64,000 bases of DNA from Paraburkholderia edwinii (GCF_019428685.1 NZ_CP080096.1:1922001-1986000), one strand, 5' to 3'; counted from the stretch's first letter, positions 1 through 8,638 are shown. Program-made: numbers and translations. The notes: generated by a model from the sequence alone, not told the origin.

Positions 1-70
1 AGTTTATGCGCATAACGCGCGAACGGTCGACCTGCGCTTCACGCGCGCTTTGGTTGACGAAAGCATGAGA

Positions 71-101
71 TTCGCCCTATGCCATTTGGCCATGCTATGA
101 T
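71..101 (+). promoter_or_regulatory. possible mazEF promoter
   Basis: A TATGAT hexamer at 96-101 resembles a sigma-70 -10 box; the best -35 is a weak TTCGCC at 71-76 with a long 19-base spacer. The arms AGCATG (62-67) and CATGCT (91-96) form an inverted repeat around it, the kind of site an AbrB-fold antitoxin could use for autoregulation. This is a pattern-level call only. Confidence 0.22.
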
Positions 102-164
102 GTAATAACTTTGTGTTTACTTTTCCCCTTGGTCCTTTTAACATTTTTCAGTCGAGGCAATGCC

Positions 165-413
165 ATGAAAACGACGATCCGCAAGATGGGTAACTCGCAT
201 GGTGTGCTCATTCCGAAACCGATTTTGGCCCAGCTGGGACTGGAGGACGAGGTGGATATGCAAGTCGAAGGAAATGCGCTGGTGCTACGTCGGCCGCAGA
301 AGCGGGCGCGTCAGGGCTGGGCCGACGCGAGCCGATCGGTTGCGTCGGCCGGCGGCGATCGCCTCGTGATGGGCGACTTCCCGAACGCGGACGACGAGGG
401 GTTCGTATGGTAG
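165..413 (+). CDS. mazE: MazE-type antitoxin (AbrB/SpoVT fold)
   Basis: 82-residue antitoxin of a MazEF toxin-antitoxin pair. Residues 1-45 form a swapped-hairpin AbrB/MazE DNA-binding domain (KMGNSHGVLIPKPIL followed by an acidic strand), which normally binds the operon's own promoter. The C-terminal tail, ending in DFPNADDEGFVW, is the acidic/aromatic segment that in this family threads into the MazF active site. I chose the ATG at 165 over an upstream in-frame start because GAGGCAA lies 5-10 bases before it and the domain begins right there. The stop overlaps the start of mazF, so the two are translationally coupled. Confidence 0.9.
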   Translation: MKTTIRKMGNSHGVLIPKPILAQLGLEDEVDMQVEGNALVLRRPQKRARQGWADASRSVASAGGDRLVMGDFPNADDEGFVW

Positions 414-727
414 AGCGCGGCGAGGTCTGGCTAGTTGCGCTGGATCCGACCGTCGGCAGCGAGATTCAGAAGACGCGGCCATGCGTGGTCGTGTCACCCC
501 CGGAGTTGAACGAACACCTGAACACGGTGATCGTCGCCCCGATGACCACCGGCAGCAGGGCGGCGCCTTTCCGCGTCGGCCTTACGTTTGCGCGCAAACG
601 TGGGTTGATTCTGCTCGATCAGATTTGCACCGTCGATAAGGAACGGCTGGTCAAGAAAGCGGGGGCCATTTCCGATCAGGCGCTAGCCTCGACGCTATCG
701 GGACTGCAGGAAATGTTTGTCGACTAG
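407..727 (+). CDS. mazF: MazF-type endoribonuclease toxin
   Basis: 106-residue PemK/MazF toxin, an mRNA interferase cutting single-stranded RNA at short sequences. The family signature is clear: RGEVWLVALDPTVGSE at residues 4-19, then KTRPCVVVSP carrying the conserved arginine, VIVAPMTT with the conserved threonine, and a hydrophobic strand GLILLDQI. Length is normal and no key motif is missing, so it should be active unless neutralised by MazE. It overlaps mazE by 7 bases. It runs toward the malonate decarboxylase operon, whose last gene ends 176 bases further on. Cleavage specificity cannot be read from the sequence. Confidence 0.92.
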   Translation: MVERGEVWLVALDPTVGSEIQKTRPCVVVSPPELNEHLNTVIVAPMTTGSRAAPFRVGLTFARKRGLILLDQICTVDKERLVKKAGAISDQALASTLSGLQEMFVD

Positions 728-903
728 GGAGGCGAACGCCGTCGCTGCGGGCACAGACGCGCAGAGGCGGCCGCAACAGCGACGGCGGCCGCGCTATGTT
801 TGTCGGCTCGCGCTCACCGGCGTGACTCTGCGCTGGGCATTCTGCGAAGCAGCCGCAGTTGCCAGCAAACGCTGCTGCGCAAGCACTACATACACAAATT
901 CCA

Positions 904-1842
904 CTAGCCGCCCGCCTCAATACGGCGCCTAACCGTCGCGACCAGCCGATCGAACGCGAGCGTGCTCGCGGGAAGCGTCACCGCATCCGGAAACTGTTCG
1001 CGCGCGATGTCCGTCAATACCTGTCCAGGCGGCGCTTCGAGCAAAACGCGCGCCCCCAGTTCGACCATCACCGTCAACGCATCGAACCACCGGACGGTAT
1101 GGCGCATGTTGGTCACAAGATCGTCGCGAATTGCGTCGGCCGTATGCAGCGGCCGCCCGCCGCGATTGCCGATATATAGGCTCTGCGGTGCACGGAATGG
1201 GACGTTGCGCGCGTAGTCTGCGAGTTCGTCGGCAGCGGGTCCGAGCAGTTCGCAATGCGACGGCACGCTGACCGCTAAGCGCGTCGCCTTGCGAGCACCG
1301 GCTGCAAGTGCGATATCGATGAACGCGTCGAGCGCATCGTTCGCGCCCGCCACGACAATTTGCCGTGGCGCGTTCACATTGCCGACGAAAACGCGGGGTC
1401 GTCCGTCACGCGCGATCTGTGCGGCAAGCGTTTCGACCTGATGCTCGGTCAGTCCCGCGATGGCGGCAAGTCCGTAACCGGACGGATAAGCGGCTTCCAT
1501 CAGTTCGGCGCGCTTGCGAACGAGGCGTACCGCATCGGCAAATTCGAGCGCGCCGCAACTGACGGCCGCCGGATAAGCGCCGACTGACAGCCCCGCGCTG
1601 AAGTCGGGCGTCAACTGTTGCGCGGCCAGCGCGCGCGTCACGGCCACGCCGGCGACGGTTATACCAATTTGCACAGCAACCGTGGATTGCAGGGCGGCAT
1701 GACTATCAAGCGTCAGCACGTCGAAGCCAAGCACGTCGGACGCTTCGGCGAGCGTCGCGTCACTCGCAGGATGGGCCGGAAGCTGATGCAGAAAGCCTTC
1801 GGTTTGCGCACCTTGTCCGGGAAAGAGGAGTGCGAGCGTCAT
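904..1842 (-). CDS. mdcH: malonate decarboxylase-specific malonyl transacylase MdcH
   Basis: 312-residue acyltransferase of the MCAT/FabD fold. Together with MdcG-made holo-ACP it starts the decarboxylase cycle by loading malonyl from malonyl-CoA onto MdcC. GQGAQ is at residues 9-13, the nucleophile elbow GLSVG places the catalytic serine at 86, and VPSHCELL supplies the catalytic histidine near 196. The elbow is GLSVG rather than the GHSLG of fatty-acid FabD, so this is a relative, not the housekeeping enzyme. It is the last gene of the mdc operon, 18 bases after mdcG. Confidence 0.9.
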   Translation of the reverse strand: MTLALLFPGQGAQTEGFLHQLPAHPASDATLAEASDVLGFDVLTLDSHAALQSTVAVQIGITVAGVAVTRALAAQQLTPDFSAGLSVGAYPAAVSCGALEFADAVRLVRKRAELMEAAYPSGYGLAAIAGLTEHQVETLAAQIARDGRPRVFVGNVNAPRQIVVAGANDALDAFIDIALAAGARKATRLAVSVPSHCELLGPAADELADYARNVPFRAPQSLYIGNRGGRPLHTADAIRDDLVTNMRHTVRWFDALTVMVELGARVLLEAPPGQVLTDIAREQFPDAVTLPASTLAFDRLVATVRRRIEAGG

Positions 1843-1860
1843 CGTGTCGTGGTCCCATCA

Positions 1861-2775
1861 TCAGGTGCCAGTGGGCAGCGTCAACGCTAGTGTCGCGCTT
1901 GTCGTCGCGCCGTCCATAACCGAGGCCCACGGATCGGTCACGAGCGACGCGCCGGTGTTCGCGCGCGCCATCACGTGCGATTTTCCGGCGGCAAGCTCAG
2001 CCAGCGCAACACCACCCGACGGCGTTTCGAGTTGCGCGTCGATGCGCACGCCGCCGCGTTGCGCAAACGCGAGCAGTTCGGACAGTAAGCGTCCGGCGGT
2101 CGCGTGATCGAGCCGCTCAGGCGCACGAATCAGCAAATCGAGATCGCTTGATCCGGTGGCCGTGGGTACGCCGGTCGCCAGTTCGAAGCCGACGCTGCCG
2201 GCCGGTCCCCACACGTACTGTCCAAGCGAGCAGGGCGCTCGGCGCAGTTCGGCGAGCGCCGAAAACGCGGGTAGCAATGCGCGACCAGGCGCCGGTTCGC
2301 GTGCAACGAGCGCTTCGGGCGGCATGGCAAACTCGATGTCCGATTCTTCGACCCACGCACCGTATCGCTGAGCCCGGCTCGCGCCGCGTATGCCGACCGC
2401 GACAGCAAAGCCCGGTGCCGGCTGTGCACGCCGCACGACTGCAAAAGGCGCGCGTAGAAACGCGTCGCGAACCCATACCGGCTCGGCGTCACGGTTGGGC
2501 AGGCGATGCAGCCGCAGGATATCGTGCGGCTGCCAGCGTGCATGACTGCAATCACGGCCGTCGCTGCTGCCATGGTCACCGCGCCCAGCGCCTCCAGCGC
2601 GGTTATCGCGATCATCGCGGCGGTCGCTACTGCCATCGTCACCGGGTCCATCGCCTCCAGCGCGATCAGCGCAGCCGCCATCGCCATCGCGCCCACCGCG
2701 TCCGTCGCAGCTACGCTCGCCGCAGCCCGTCTCAGCAGGCAACAAGGGCAACAACGGCAGCGCACAAACCAGCAT
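1861..2775 (-). CDS. mdcG: phosphoribosyl-dephospho-CoA transferase (holo-ACP synthase) MdcG
   Basis: Transfers the 2'-(5''-triphosphoribosyl)-3'-dephospho-CoA prosthetic group onto the serine of MdcC. The nucleotidyltransferase motif GSSDLDLLIRAP has its metal-binding aspartates at about residues 211 and 213; the recognisable domain starts at RWQPHDILRL near residue 80. I place the start at the ATG that overlaps the mdcE stop as TGATG (position 2775), a classic coupling arrangement. This gives 304 residues, roughly 80-100 more than usual. The extra N-terminus is a Gly/Asp/Arg-rich low-complexity stretch encoded by an imperfect tandem repeat (2541-2663). A shorter true protein using a non-standard internal start cannot be excluded. 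Confidence 0.85.
   Translation of the reverse strand: MLVCALPLLPLLPAETGCGERSCDGRGGRDGDGGCADRAGGDGPGDDGSSDRRDDRDNRAGGAGRGDHGSSDGRDCSHARWQPHDILRLHRLPNRDAEPVWVRDAFLRAPFAVVRRAQPAPGFAVAVGIRGASRAQRYGAWVEESDIEFAMPPEALVAREPAPGRALLPAFSALAELRRAPCSLGQYVWGPAGSVGFELATGVPTATGSSDLDLLIRAPERLDHATAGRLLSELLAFAQRGGVRIDAQLETPSGGVALAELAAGKSHVMARANTGASLVTDPWASVMDGATTSATLALTLPTGT
2541..2710. repeat. imperfect 60/63-base tandem duplication inside mdcG
   Basis: Unit one is 2541-2600 and unit two 2601-2663. Both end with GCCTCCAGCGC and share the core GTCGCT-N-CTGCCAT-N-GTCACC. A partial degenerate third unit follows to about 2710. It encodes the Gly/Asp-rich N-terminal extension of MdcG. The same DNA has no stops in a second minus-strand frame, where it would read as an Ala/Met-rich hydrophobic stretch. 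Confidence 0.6.
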
Positions 2776-3608
2776 CACGCGGCATCCCACTGCGCCGCGA
2801 GCCGCCGCCGCACTTCAATCGACGCCGCTCGTGTCTTGTGCGCCGTCTCGGACTCGAGCCGATGCGACAACCCGCGCGACTTGTCCGCTCGCGCATCGCG
2901 CACCGAGTCCGCAAGAATGCCGCGCACGCGTTCGATGTGCGCGCCGCTCGGCGCATCCGCATCGACATCGCCGATCAGCGTATCGAGCAGCCCCAGCTTC
3001 GCAAACGAGGCGATCGAATACGACATCGGCACAATCGTTTCGCCGAGCTTATCGAGCTCGTCGACGGTGCGGCGCGTCACGCGCGCGGCCGCTTCCTTGC
3101 CCATCGCGTGGACCAGCGTGCCGGGCGCGTCGAGCGCGAGAATCCGGTTCGCCTGGTAGCCGTGCGCGAGAAACGCGCCCGACATCGCCGGCCCGACGAT
3201 CAGCGCGATCACCGGATGCCCGGCATCGCGCGCCGTCGCATAGGCGTCGACGCCGGCCGCGCACGCGAGGTGCACGCCGAGCATTTCCTCGCGATAGCCA
3301 TACGCCTGGCTTTTCACATCGACGATCGCGACAATTGGCCGCTTCTTCGCGGCATTCGCGTCCTGCGCGATCGCGTCGCGCACCGCGCGCCCGAGCAGCC
3401 ATCCCTGTTCGAGGCCGACCACGTTGTCGGTCGCGCGCGGGAAGCGGTTGTCCGCGTCCGGCACGACGGAGACGAAACGCGCGGTCTCGTCACCGAGCGC
3501 CGCGTCGCCGCTCCAGACCGGCGCTTTCGACGTGGATTCGCCGGCCAGCGCGCGGAACCACAGCGCGCCGCGTGTCAGTTGCTGGGTATCGTTCATGGTC
3601 ACGGTCAC
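2775..3608 (-). CDS. mdcE: malonate decarboxylase gamma subunit MdcE
   Basis: 277 residues, carboxyltransferase/crotonase-like fold. With MdcD it forms the beta-gamma decarboxylase that releases CO2 from malonyl-S-ACP, regenerating acetyl-S-ACP. Visible family features are RGALWFRALAGES near the N-terminus, a Gly-rich segment around PAMSGAFLAHGYQANRILAL and the following VHAMGKEAAARVTRRTVDEL helix. Its start overlaps the mdcD stop by 4 bases and its stop overlaps the mdcG start, so expression is coupled on both sides. Length matches the family and nothing appears missing. Confidence 0.92.
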   Translation of the reverse strand: MTVTMNDTQQLTRGALWFRALAGESTSKAPVWSGDAALGDETARFVSVVPDADNRFPRATDNVVGLEQGWLLGRAVRDAIAQDANAAKKRPIVAIVDVKSQAYGYREEMLGVHLACAAGVDAYATARDAGHPVIALIVGPAMSGAFLAHGYQANRILALDAPGTLVHAMGKEAAARVTRRTVDELDKLGETIVPMSYSIASFAKLGLLDTLIGDVDADAPSGAHIERVRGILADSVRDARADKSRGLSHRLESETAHKTRAASIEVRRRLAAQWDAA

Positions 3609-4483
3609 TCCTTGATCTGGGCAGAAGCGTCGGCGCCAAACACCGCGCGCATCGTGTCGGGCGTCACCGTTTGCGGGTCGATCGCGGCAAGCCGCGCGAG
3701 GTACGCGTCGACCTGCTCGCTGCGATGCGCCTTAGGCACCCCGCGCGCAAAGGCGTCGACGACGGCGGTACGCACCGCTTGCACATCGTCGTCGACGAGG
3801 CTGTCGGCCAGCCCCGTCGCCGCGCGTTGCTCGCCTCCGATCAGTTGCCAGATGCGGCGCTTATCGCTCGAATCGAGCTCGTCGATGCCTGCTTCCTGTT
3901 CGATCACCTCAGGTCCGTTCATGCCGAGCCGCCCCTGTTTCGTGACGACGAGATGCGAGCACAACGCCGCGGCCAGCGACATCCCGCCGAAACAGCCGAC
4001 CATGCCCGCGATCACGCCGACCACCGGCACATACCGGCGCAGCGCGACGATCGCCGCCTGCATTTCCGCGATCACCGCAAGCCCGAGGTTCGCTTCCTGC
4101 AGCCGCACGCCGCCGGTTTCGAACAGCACGACCGGCCGCACGATCCGGCCGCGCTCGCAGTCGCGCAGCGCGAGTTCGAGTGCCCCGGCGAGCTTGCTGC
4201 CCGACACCTCGCCGATGCTGCCGCCCTGAAATGCCGACTCGAGCGCGGCCACGACCGCGGGCTCGCCGTCGATCGTGCCGCGCGCGATCACGGCGCCATC
4301 ATCGGCCTGGCAGACGATGCCTTGCAGCGGCAGCCACGGCGACTCGATGCGGTCGAACGGGCCGAGCAGCTCGCGAAACGTGCCGGGGTCGAGCAGGGCG
4401 CGCACCCGTTCGCGCGCGGGCAATTCGATAAAGCTGTCCGCGAGAACCGGCGCAGCAGCCTGAAGAACGGCGGAATTCATCAC
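3605..4483 (-). CDS. mdcD: malonate decarboxylase beta subunit MdcD
   Basis: 292 residues, an acetyl-CoA carboxylase carboxyltransferase-beta homologue and partner of MdcE. The N-terminal SFIELPARERVRALLDPGTFRELLGPFDRIESPWL block is typical, and VVLFETGGVRLQEANLGL followed by the Gly-rich VVGVIAGMVGCFGGMSLAA segment forms the oxyanion/acyl pocket region of this fold. The start overlaps the mdcC stop by 4 bases (ATGA). Standard length, soluble, no signal peptide. Genes mdcC, mdcD and mdcE are packed without spacers, consistent with one complex made in fixed ratios. Confidence 0.92.
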   Translation of the reverse strand: MMNSAVLQAAAPVLADSFIELPARERVRALLDPGTFRELLGPFDRIESPWLPLQGIVCQADDGAVIARGTIDGEPAVVAALESAFQGGSIGEVSGSKLAGALELALRDCERGRIVRPVVLFETGGVRLQEANLGLAVIAEMQAAIVALRRYVPVVGVIAGMVGCFGGMSLAAALCSHLVVTKQGRLGMNGPEVIEQEAGIDELDSSDKRRIWQLIGGEQRAATGLADSLVDDDVQAVRTAVVDAFARGVPKAHRSEQVDAYLARLAAIDPQTVTPDTMRAVFGADASAQIKE

Positions 4484-4824
4484 GCACCTCCCTGTACACC
4501 GGAACCACCATGAGCACCACTATTTCCCGCAGCCAGATCGATCGCCTCGATCGCTTCCGCGAGCCTCAACGCAACCACCCCGGGCGTTGCGCCGAAGTCA
4601 TTGATCTCGATATGGGCCGCGCCGTCGTAGCGCTGGAAAAAGCGGTCGAGCACGCTCTTCCAGATGTGGCTGTAGCCGTCGACGCTGGTGCGCACGTCGA
4701 CAGTCGCCGTCATCGAGGCGGCGGGCGACAGCAGCACTTCGAGGTCGCCGGACCCGACCACGCCGACATGCGCGCGGGCCGTGAAGGCGCGTTGCGCCGG
4801 ATACTCGAACGTCAGGTGTTCCAT
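4480..4824 (-). CDS. mdcC: malonate decarboxylase acyl carrier protein MdcC (delta subunit)
   Basis: 114-residue dedicated acyl carrier protein. Serine 25 in VVGSGDLEVLL sits where the phosphoribosyl-dephospho-CoA arm is attached in the Klebsiella protein. The rest of the domain is conserved (YSHIWKSVLDRFFQRYD and INDFGATPGVVALRLAEA). I chose the ATG at 4824 because GGGAG lies just upstream and the protein matches MdcC from its first residue; the longer open frame upstream lies inside mdcB. A short Gly/Ser/Ala tail ends the protein. The start overlaps the 3' end of mdcB by 13 bases and the stop overlaps mdcD by 4. Confidence 0.92.
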   Translation of the reverse strand: MEHLTFEYPAQRAFTARAHVGVVGSGDLEVLLSPAASMTATVDVRTSVDGYSHIWKSVLDRFFQRYDGAAHIEINDFGATPGVVALRLAEAIEAIDLAAGNSGAHGGSGVQGGA

Positions 4825-5921
4825 GAGGCTGTACTCCCGGTAAAGTCTTGACGAGACAGTTTGTCGAGGAAGAGGGTCGCGGCGAGCAGATCGGCCGCGC
4901 CACCCGGAGAGGCATTCAGCGCGACGAGCGCGCGATCGAGGGCCGCAAACGCGGCGCGCCCGCCGACGGTTGAGCTGCCGCCCGCCGCCAGCACACGCCG
5001 TGCGCCGCGCTGGCCCGCCTGCAGGCCGGTCAGGCCCGCGCGGTGCAGCAGACACGTGTCGTCGAGCGAGGCCATGATCGCGAGCAGCGCATCGACGCGC
5101 GCCGCGTTTTCGTCGATGCCCTGTTCGCGCGCGCGGACGAGCGCCGGCAGACCGACATCGAGTGCATGCGGGAAGCCGTCCTGCGCTTCGCGGCGCGCGC
5201 CACCGACCTGATAACGACGGCGCACGCGCTCGCCATTGCTGTCGGCGGGCGCGGTAACGCGATCGGGGAAGCAGGCGATCTGCGCGCCGAGCGAACAGAC
5301 GCGAGCAGCGTCAGCAAACGCCGCATTTGTCAGAGACGGGGCAGATGCGTGCGCATCCGCCGCGATCGTCGACCTGGCGGAGGCGCTGACCGAAACCGCG
5401 GAAACCGCCGAAACCGCGCGCGACGGCAAGGCACGGTCCACTGCGCCCGAAACGGCACGCGCGGCGACTCCGCAGACATCGCTGATCGCCGCTCCGGCAA
5501 TCATCAATCCGACAATCCAGATCGCGCCGCGATGCGCATTGCTGCCGCCGGTCGCGCGCATCATCGCCTGTTCGCCGCCGCGGCCGATCTGCGCCAGCTC
5601 GGCGCGCAGTGTCGCTGAAGGCGTGCGCTGCCGCGATGCGCGCGCCAGCGCTTCGAAGCACGCTTCGAGCGCGCGCGCCGAACGGCGCATGGTCGGCAGA
5701 TCGAGATCGCGGTGGGCGCCGCTGCCGCGTCCGTCGACGAGCGCGGGCTTCGGCGTCAGCTCCGCTTCTTCGATCAGCGATTCGACGGCGAGCCGCGCCA
5801 GCTGCGCATCGGACAGCGCAAGCTCCGGCCCGGCGCAAGCATCATCACTCACATTGCTGCGCCTTGCGCCGCATGTTCCCGAATCCGATGCCGCCGCTAT
5901 CACTGCCGCAGTCGCAGTCAT
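4812..5921 (-). CDS. mdcB: triphosphoribosyl-dephospho-CoA synthase MdcB
   Basis: 369 residues, CitG/MdcB family. It makes the prosthetic-group precursor from ATP and dephospho-CoA. Recognisable blocks are AELTPKPALVDGRGSGAH-type N-terminus, a central TGGSNAHRGAIW segment and, after it, GFPHALDVGLPAL and DDTCLLHRAG. Between about residues 155 and 210 sits an Ala/Ser/Val-rich stretch (SAVSAVSVSASAR) that looks like a low-complexity insertion, making it longer than usual. The ATG at 5921 was chosen because it follows the mdcA stop by 4 bases; starts further upstream lie within mdcA. Confidence 0.9.
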   Translation of the reverse strand: MTATAAVIAAASDSGTCGARRSNVSDDACAGPELALSDAQLARLAVESLIEEAELTPKPALVDGRGSGAHRDLDLPTMRRSARALEACFEALARASRQRTPSATLRAELAQIGRGGEQAMMRATGGSNAHRGAIWIVGLMIAGAAISDVCGVAARAVSGAVDRALPSRAVSAVSAVSVSASARSTIAADAHASAPSLTNAAFADAARVCSLGAQIACFPDRVTAPADSNGERVRRRYQVGGARREAQDGFPHALDVGLPALVRAREQGIDENAARVDALLAIMASLDDTCLLHRAGLTGLQAGQRGARRVLAAGGSSTVGGRAAFAALDRALVALNASPGGAADLLAATLFLDKLSRQDFTGSTASWNT

Positions 5922-5925
5922 CGCA

Positions 5926-7620
5926 TCACCAGCTTCTGAAGCGTGCCGGCGGCGCATACAGGCCACCCGACCACGTCACGAGATCGTCGATGCTGCGCGC
6001 CGCGAGCAGCGAGCGTTTCGCATCGCCGCGCCGGATACCGAGATCTTCCGGATAAGCGACGATGCCGCGCCGGCGCAGCTCCGCGGTTTTCTCGGGCTTC
6101 GCGCGCAAACCGATCGGCGTCACGCCGGCCACCGCGGCAATCGCCGCACGCCGTTCGTCGATGCCCTCGGCCTTATGCAGGTGCGCAATGCCTTCTTCGG
6201 TGACCACGTGGCTCACGTCGTCGCCGTAAATCATCACGGGCGCGATCGGCATGCCGCTCTTCTTGCCGACCGCAATCGCATCGAGCTCGTCGACGAAAGT
6301 TGGCTCGCCGCCTTTCTTGTACGTCTCGGCCGTTTGCACGACGAGCTTCTGACCGCGCGCAACCGGTGCATCGCCTTTGAGCAGCTTGAGCCACGCGTCG
6401 CTCGCGTGCCGCCGGCCGCGCGGATCGTGGCCCATGTTCGGCGCGCCACCGAAACCGGCCAGACGCCCGCGCGTCACGGTCGACGAATTCGCGTCGGCGT
6501 CGATCTGCAGCGTCGAGCCGATAAAGAGGTCGACGGCGTACTGACCGGCCAGCTGACACAACACGCGGTTCGAACGCAGCGTGCCGTCGCTGCCGGTAAA
6601 GAACACATCGGGCCGCGCTTCGATATAGGCTTCCATGCCCACTTCGCTGCCGAAGCAGTGCACGCTGTCGACCCAGCCTGACTCGATCGCTGGAATCAGC
6701 GTCGGATGCGGATTCAGCGTCCAGTGGCGGCAGATCTTGCCGCGCAAGCCGAGCGATTCGCCGTACGTCGGCAGCAGCAGTTCGATAGCGGCCGTATCGA
6801 AACCGATGCCGTGATTGAGCGCCGTCACGTTGTACGGTTCGTAGATGCCGCGAATCACCATCATCGCGGTCAGCACCTGCAAGTCGCCGATATGACGCGG
6901 ATCGCGCGTGAAAAGCGGCTCGACCGCAAACGGCCGGTCCGCTTCGACGACCACGTCGACCCACGAAGCCGGGATATCGACGCGCGGCAGCTGGTCGACT
7001 ATCTCGTTTACCTGAACGATCACGATGCCGTGCCGGAATGCGGCCGCTTCGGCGATCGTCGGCGTGTCTTCGGTATTGGCGCCCGTGTAGAGATTGCCGT
7101 GCCGGTCCGCCTTTTCGGCGCACAGCAGCGCGACCTGCGGCGACAGGTCGACGAACATCCGCGAGTAGAGCTCCACATAGGTATGGATCGCGCCGATCTC
7201 GAGCTGCCCGTCTTCGAGCAGTTGCGCGACGCGCAGGCTTTGCGCGCCGGCGAACGCGAAATCCACCTTATGCGCGATGCCTTTTTCGAACAGCGTCAGA
7301 TGCTCGGGCCGGCTGATGCTCGAGATCAGCAGATGCACGTCGTGCACTTCGGCCGGATCGACTTTCGCAAAAGAGCGCGACAGAAAGTCGGCCTGCTTCT
7401 GGTTGTCGCCTTCGAGCACGACGCGATCGCCGGAGCGGATTAACGCCTGCAACGCATCGACGATGCGCGCGGCGGGCAGCACGCCGTCTTCGAGCCACGG
7501 GGCGATTTGCGCGAGACGGCGGGCTTTCTCGTCTCGCCGCGTGGTCCACGAGCGGGCGGGCGCTGCGTTTGCGCTAGCCGTCGTCGCGCTCAGACGGTTG
7601 GGTTCGAGTCGCTGGTTCAT
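5926..7620 (-). CDS. mdcA: malonate decarboxylase alpha subunit (acetyl-S-ACP:malonate ACP transferase) MdcA
   Basis: 564 residues, CoA-transferase fold related to citrate lyase alpha. It swaps acetyl for malonyl on MdcC, releasing acetate. Family blocks are VLEGDNQKQADFL, HDVHLLISSISRPEHL, the Gly-rich GSEVGMEAYIEARPDVF and GFGGAPNMGHDPRGRRHAS. No signal peptide or membrane segment, consistent with the soluble, biotin-independent, cytoplasmic enzyme. It is the first structural gene of mdcABCDEGH. Its first 47 bases overlap the 3' end of the upstream GntR regulator in another frame, which suggests readthrough and coupling with regulator expression. Confidence 0.93.
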   Translation of the reverse strand: MNQRLEPNRLSATTASANAAPARSWTTRRDEKARRLAQIAPWLEDGVLPAARIVDALQALIRSGDRVVLEGDNQKQADFLSRSFAKVDPAEVHDVHLLISSISRPEHLTLFEKGIAHKVDFAFAGAQSLRVAQLLEDGQLEIGAIHTYVELYSRMFVDLSPQVALLCAEKADRHGNLYTGANTEDTPTIAEAAAFRHGIVIVQVNEIVDQLPRVDIPASWVDVVVEADRPFAVEPLFTRDPRHIGDLQVLTAMMVIRGIYEPYNVTALNHGIGFDTAAIELLLPTYGESLGLRGKICRHWTLNPHPTLIPAIESGWVDSVHCFGSEVGMEAYIEARPDVFFTGSDGTLRSNRVLCQLAGQYAVDLFIGSTLQIDADANSSTVTRGRLAGFGGAPNMGHDPRGRRHASDAWLKLLKGDAPVARGQKLVVQTAETYKKGGEPTFVDELDAIAVGKKSGMPIAPVMIYGDDVSHVVTEEGIAHLHKAEGIDERRAAIAAVAGVTPIGLRAKPEKTAELRRRGIVAYPEDLGIRRGDAKRSLLAARSIDDLVTWSGGLYAPPARFRSW

Positions 7621-8410
7621 CGGCAGGGGTACTCACGGATGCAGAGGTTGAAGGGCGCGCGCGTTTCGCGCGTGGCTTGCGCGTGCGTGCCGATTCTTCG
7701 GTCTTCACGCGTTCTGTCAGAAAACGGTAGATCAATTCCCCGGTGCCGATCAGGTGAGCGGCAACCAGCGCTTGCGCCGCCGCGACATCGCGGCGCAGCA
7801 CGGCGTCGAGCAACTCGACGTGCTCATGGTCCGATTCGCCCTTGTACTCGGGAAAACCGAACTTGAGCCGCAGATAGCGTTCGCCGCGGCGGTGCAGGTT
7901 GGCGATCATCTCGCACAGCTGTGGCCGTCCAGCCGGCGCATAAAGACTCATATGAAACGCTTCGTTGCGTGCAACGTAGAGCGACGGATCGGGTTCACGT
8001 TCCGCAGCTTTGCACAATCTGGTGACTTCGCGCAGCGAGGTGGCTGTGTGCCGCGGAATAGCTAGGCCGAGCGCCAGGCTCTCCAGCGCGGAGCGGATTT
8101 CATAGATCTCGCGCGCCTCGTTGGCGGACAGCGGCGCGACCGTCGCGCCCTTATGCACCTCGACCTTCGCCCAGCCCTCGCTCTCGAGTTGCCGCAACGC
8201 CTCGCGGACCGGAATCGCGCTCACCGAAAAGTGCCGCGCGATCGCGTCCTGCCGCAGCGGTGCGCCCGGCTCGAGCGTGCCCTCGACGATGGCGGCGCGC
8301 AGCGCGTCCGCGATCATCCGCGACGCGCTCGAGCGAGGCGCGCTGGCAGTGGGCAGGAACGGCGCGGCGGGCGCGTCCTCCAGGGGAAAACCATTGGTTG
8401 CGGTCGTCAT
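7574..8410 (-). CDS. GntR-family (FCD) regulator of the mdc operon
   Basis: 278 residues. Residues about 20-90 form a GntR winged helix (RMIADALRAAIVEGTLEPG, then VREALRQLESEGWAKVE), followed by an all-helical FCD ligand domain (EIYEIRSALESLALGLA, HMSLYAPAGRPQLCEMI, EHVELLDAVL). A Lys/Arg/Thr-rich tail of some 35 residues follows. The ATG at 8410 starts the protein at MTTATNGF, and the AT-rich promoter region lies immediately before it. It is co-directional with mdcA and overlaps it by 47 bases, so it is probably the first gene of the operon. By position it resembles MdcY of Acinetobacter or MatR of rhizobia, which repress malonate genes. Ligand inferred, not shown. Confidence 0.88.
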   Translation of the reverse strand: MTTATNGFPLEDAPAAPFLPTASAPRSSASRMIADALRAAIVEGTLEPGAPLRQDAIARHFSVSAIPVREALRQLESEGWAKVEVHKGATVAPLSANEAREIYEIRSALESLALGLAIPRHTATSLREVTRLCKAAEREPDPSLYVARNEAFHMSLYAPAGRPQLCEMIANLHRRGERYLRLKFGFPEYKGESDHEHVELLDAVLRRDVAAAQALVAAHLIGTGELIYRFLTERVKTEESARTRKPRAKRARPSTSASVSTPADEPATRTQPSERDDG

Positions 8411-8445
8411 GAGGGCATATATTATATATAAAAACGCAGATTTTC
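8411..8445. promoter_or_regulatory. AT-rich promoter/operator between regulator and MFS transporter
   Basis: A strikingly AT-rich, self-complementary block (ATATATTATATAT, 8417-8429) sits 7 bases before the regulator's start codon in otherwise GC-rich DNA. It could be the -10 region of the leftward mdc promoter and/or an operator for the GntR protein. No clear -35 partner could be fixed. Confidence 0.35.
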
Positions 8446-8638
8446 CAGCCGGAAAAACCCGCGGAACGCCCGCCGCAGTAAGGCGGGCGTGCTTTTTGGA
8501 AAAACCACCGGCAAAGAAAACAAGGGGCTTGGCGCGCGTGCTGCATCGTCGTTTCAGCTTGCGCAATACCCGCGCGCATTTCAACCGCGCGCATTCAACC
8601 GCACAGTGAAACCGCAGTATCTGGAGGAGCAAGATTTG

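Noticed and set aside
772..830. Repeated GGCGGCCGC between mazF and mdcH as a terminator
   Set aside because: The two copies could pair but there is no T-run on either strand.
2148..4229. 693-codon plus-strand frame across mdcG, mdcE and mdcD
   Set aside because: It is the shadow of three recognised enzymes; Arg-rich and without motifs.
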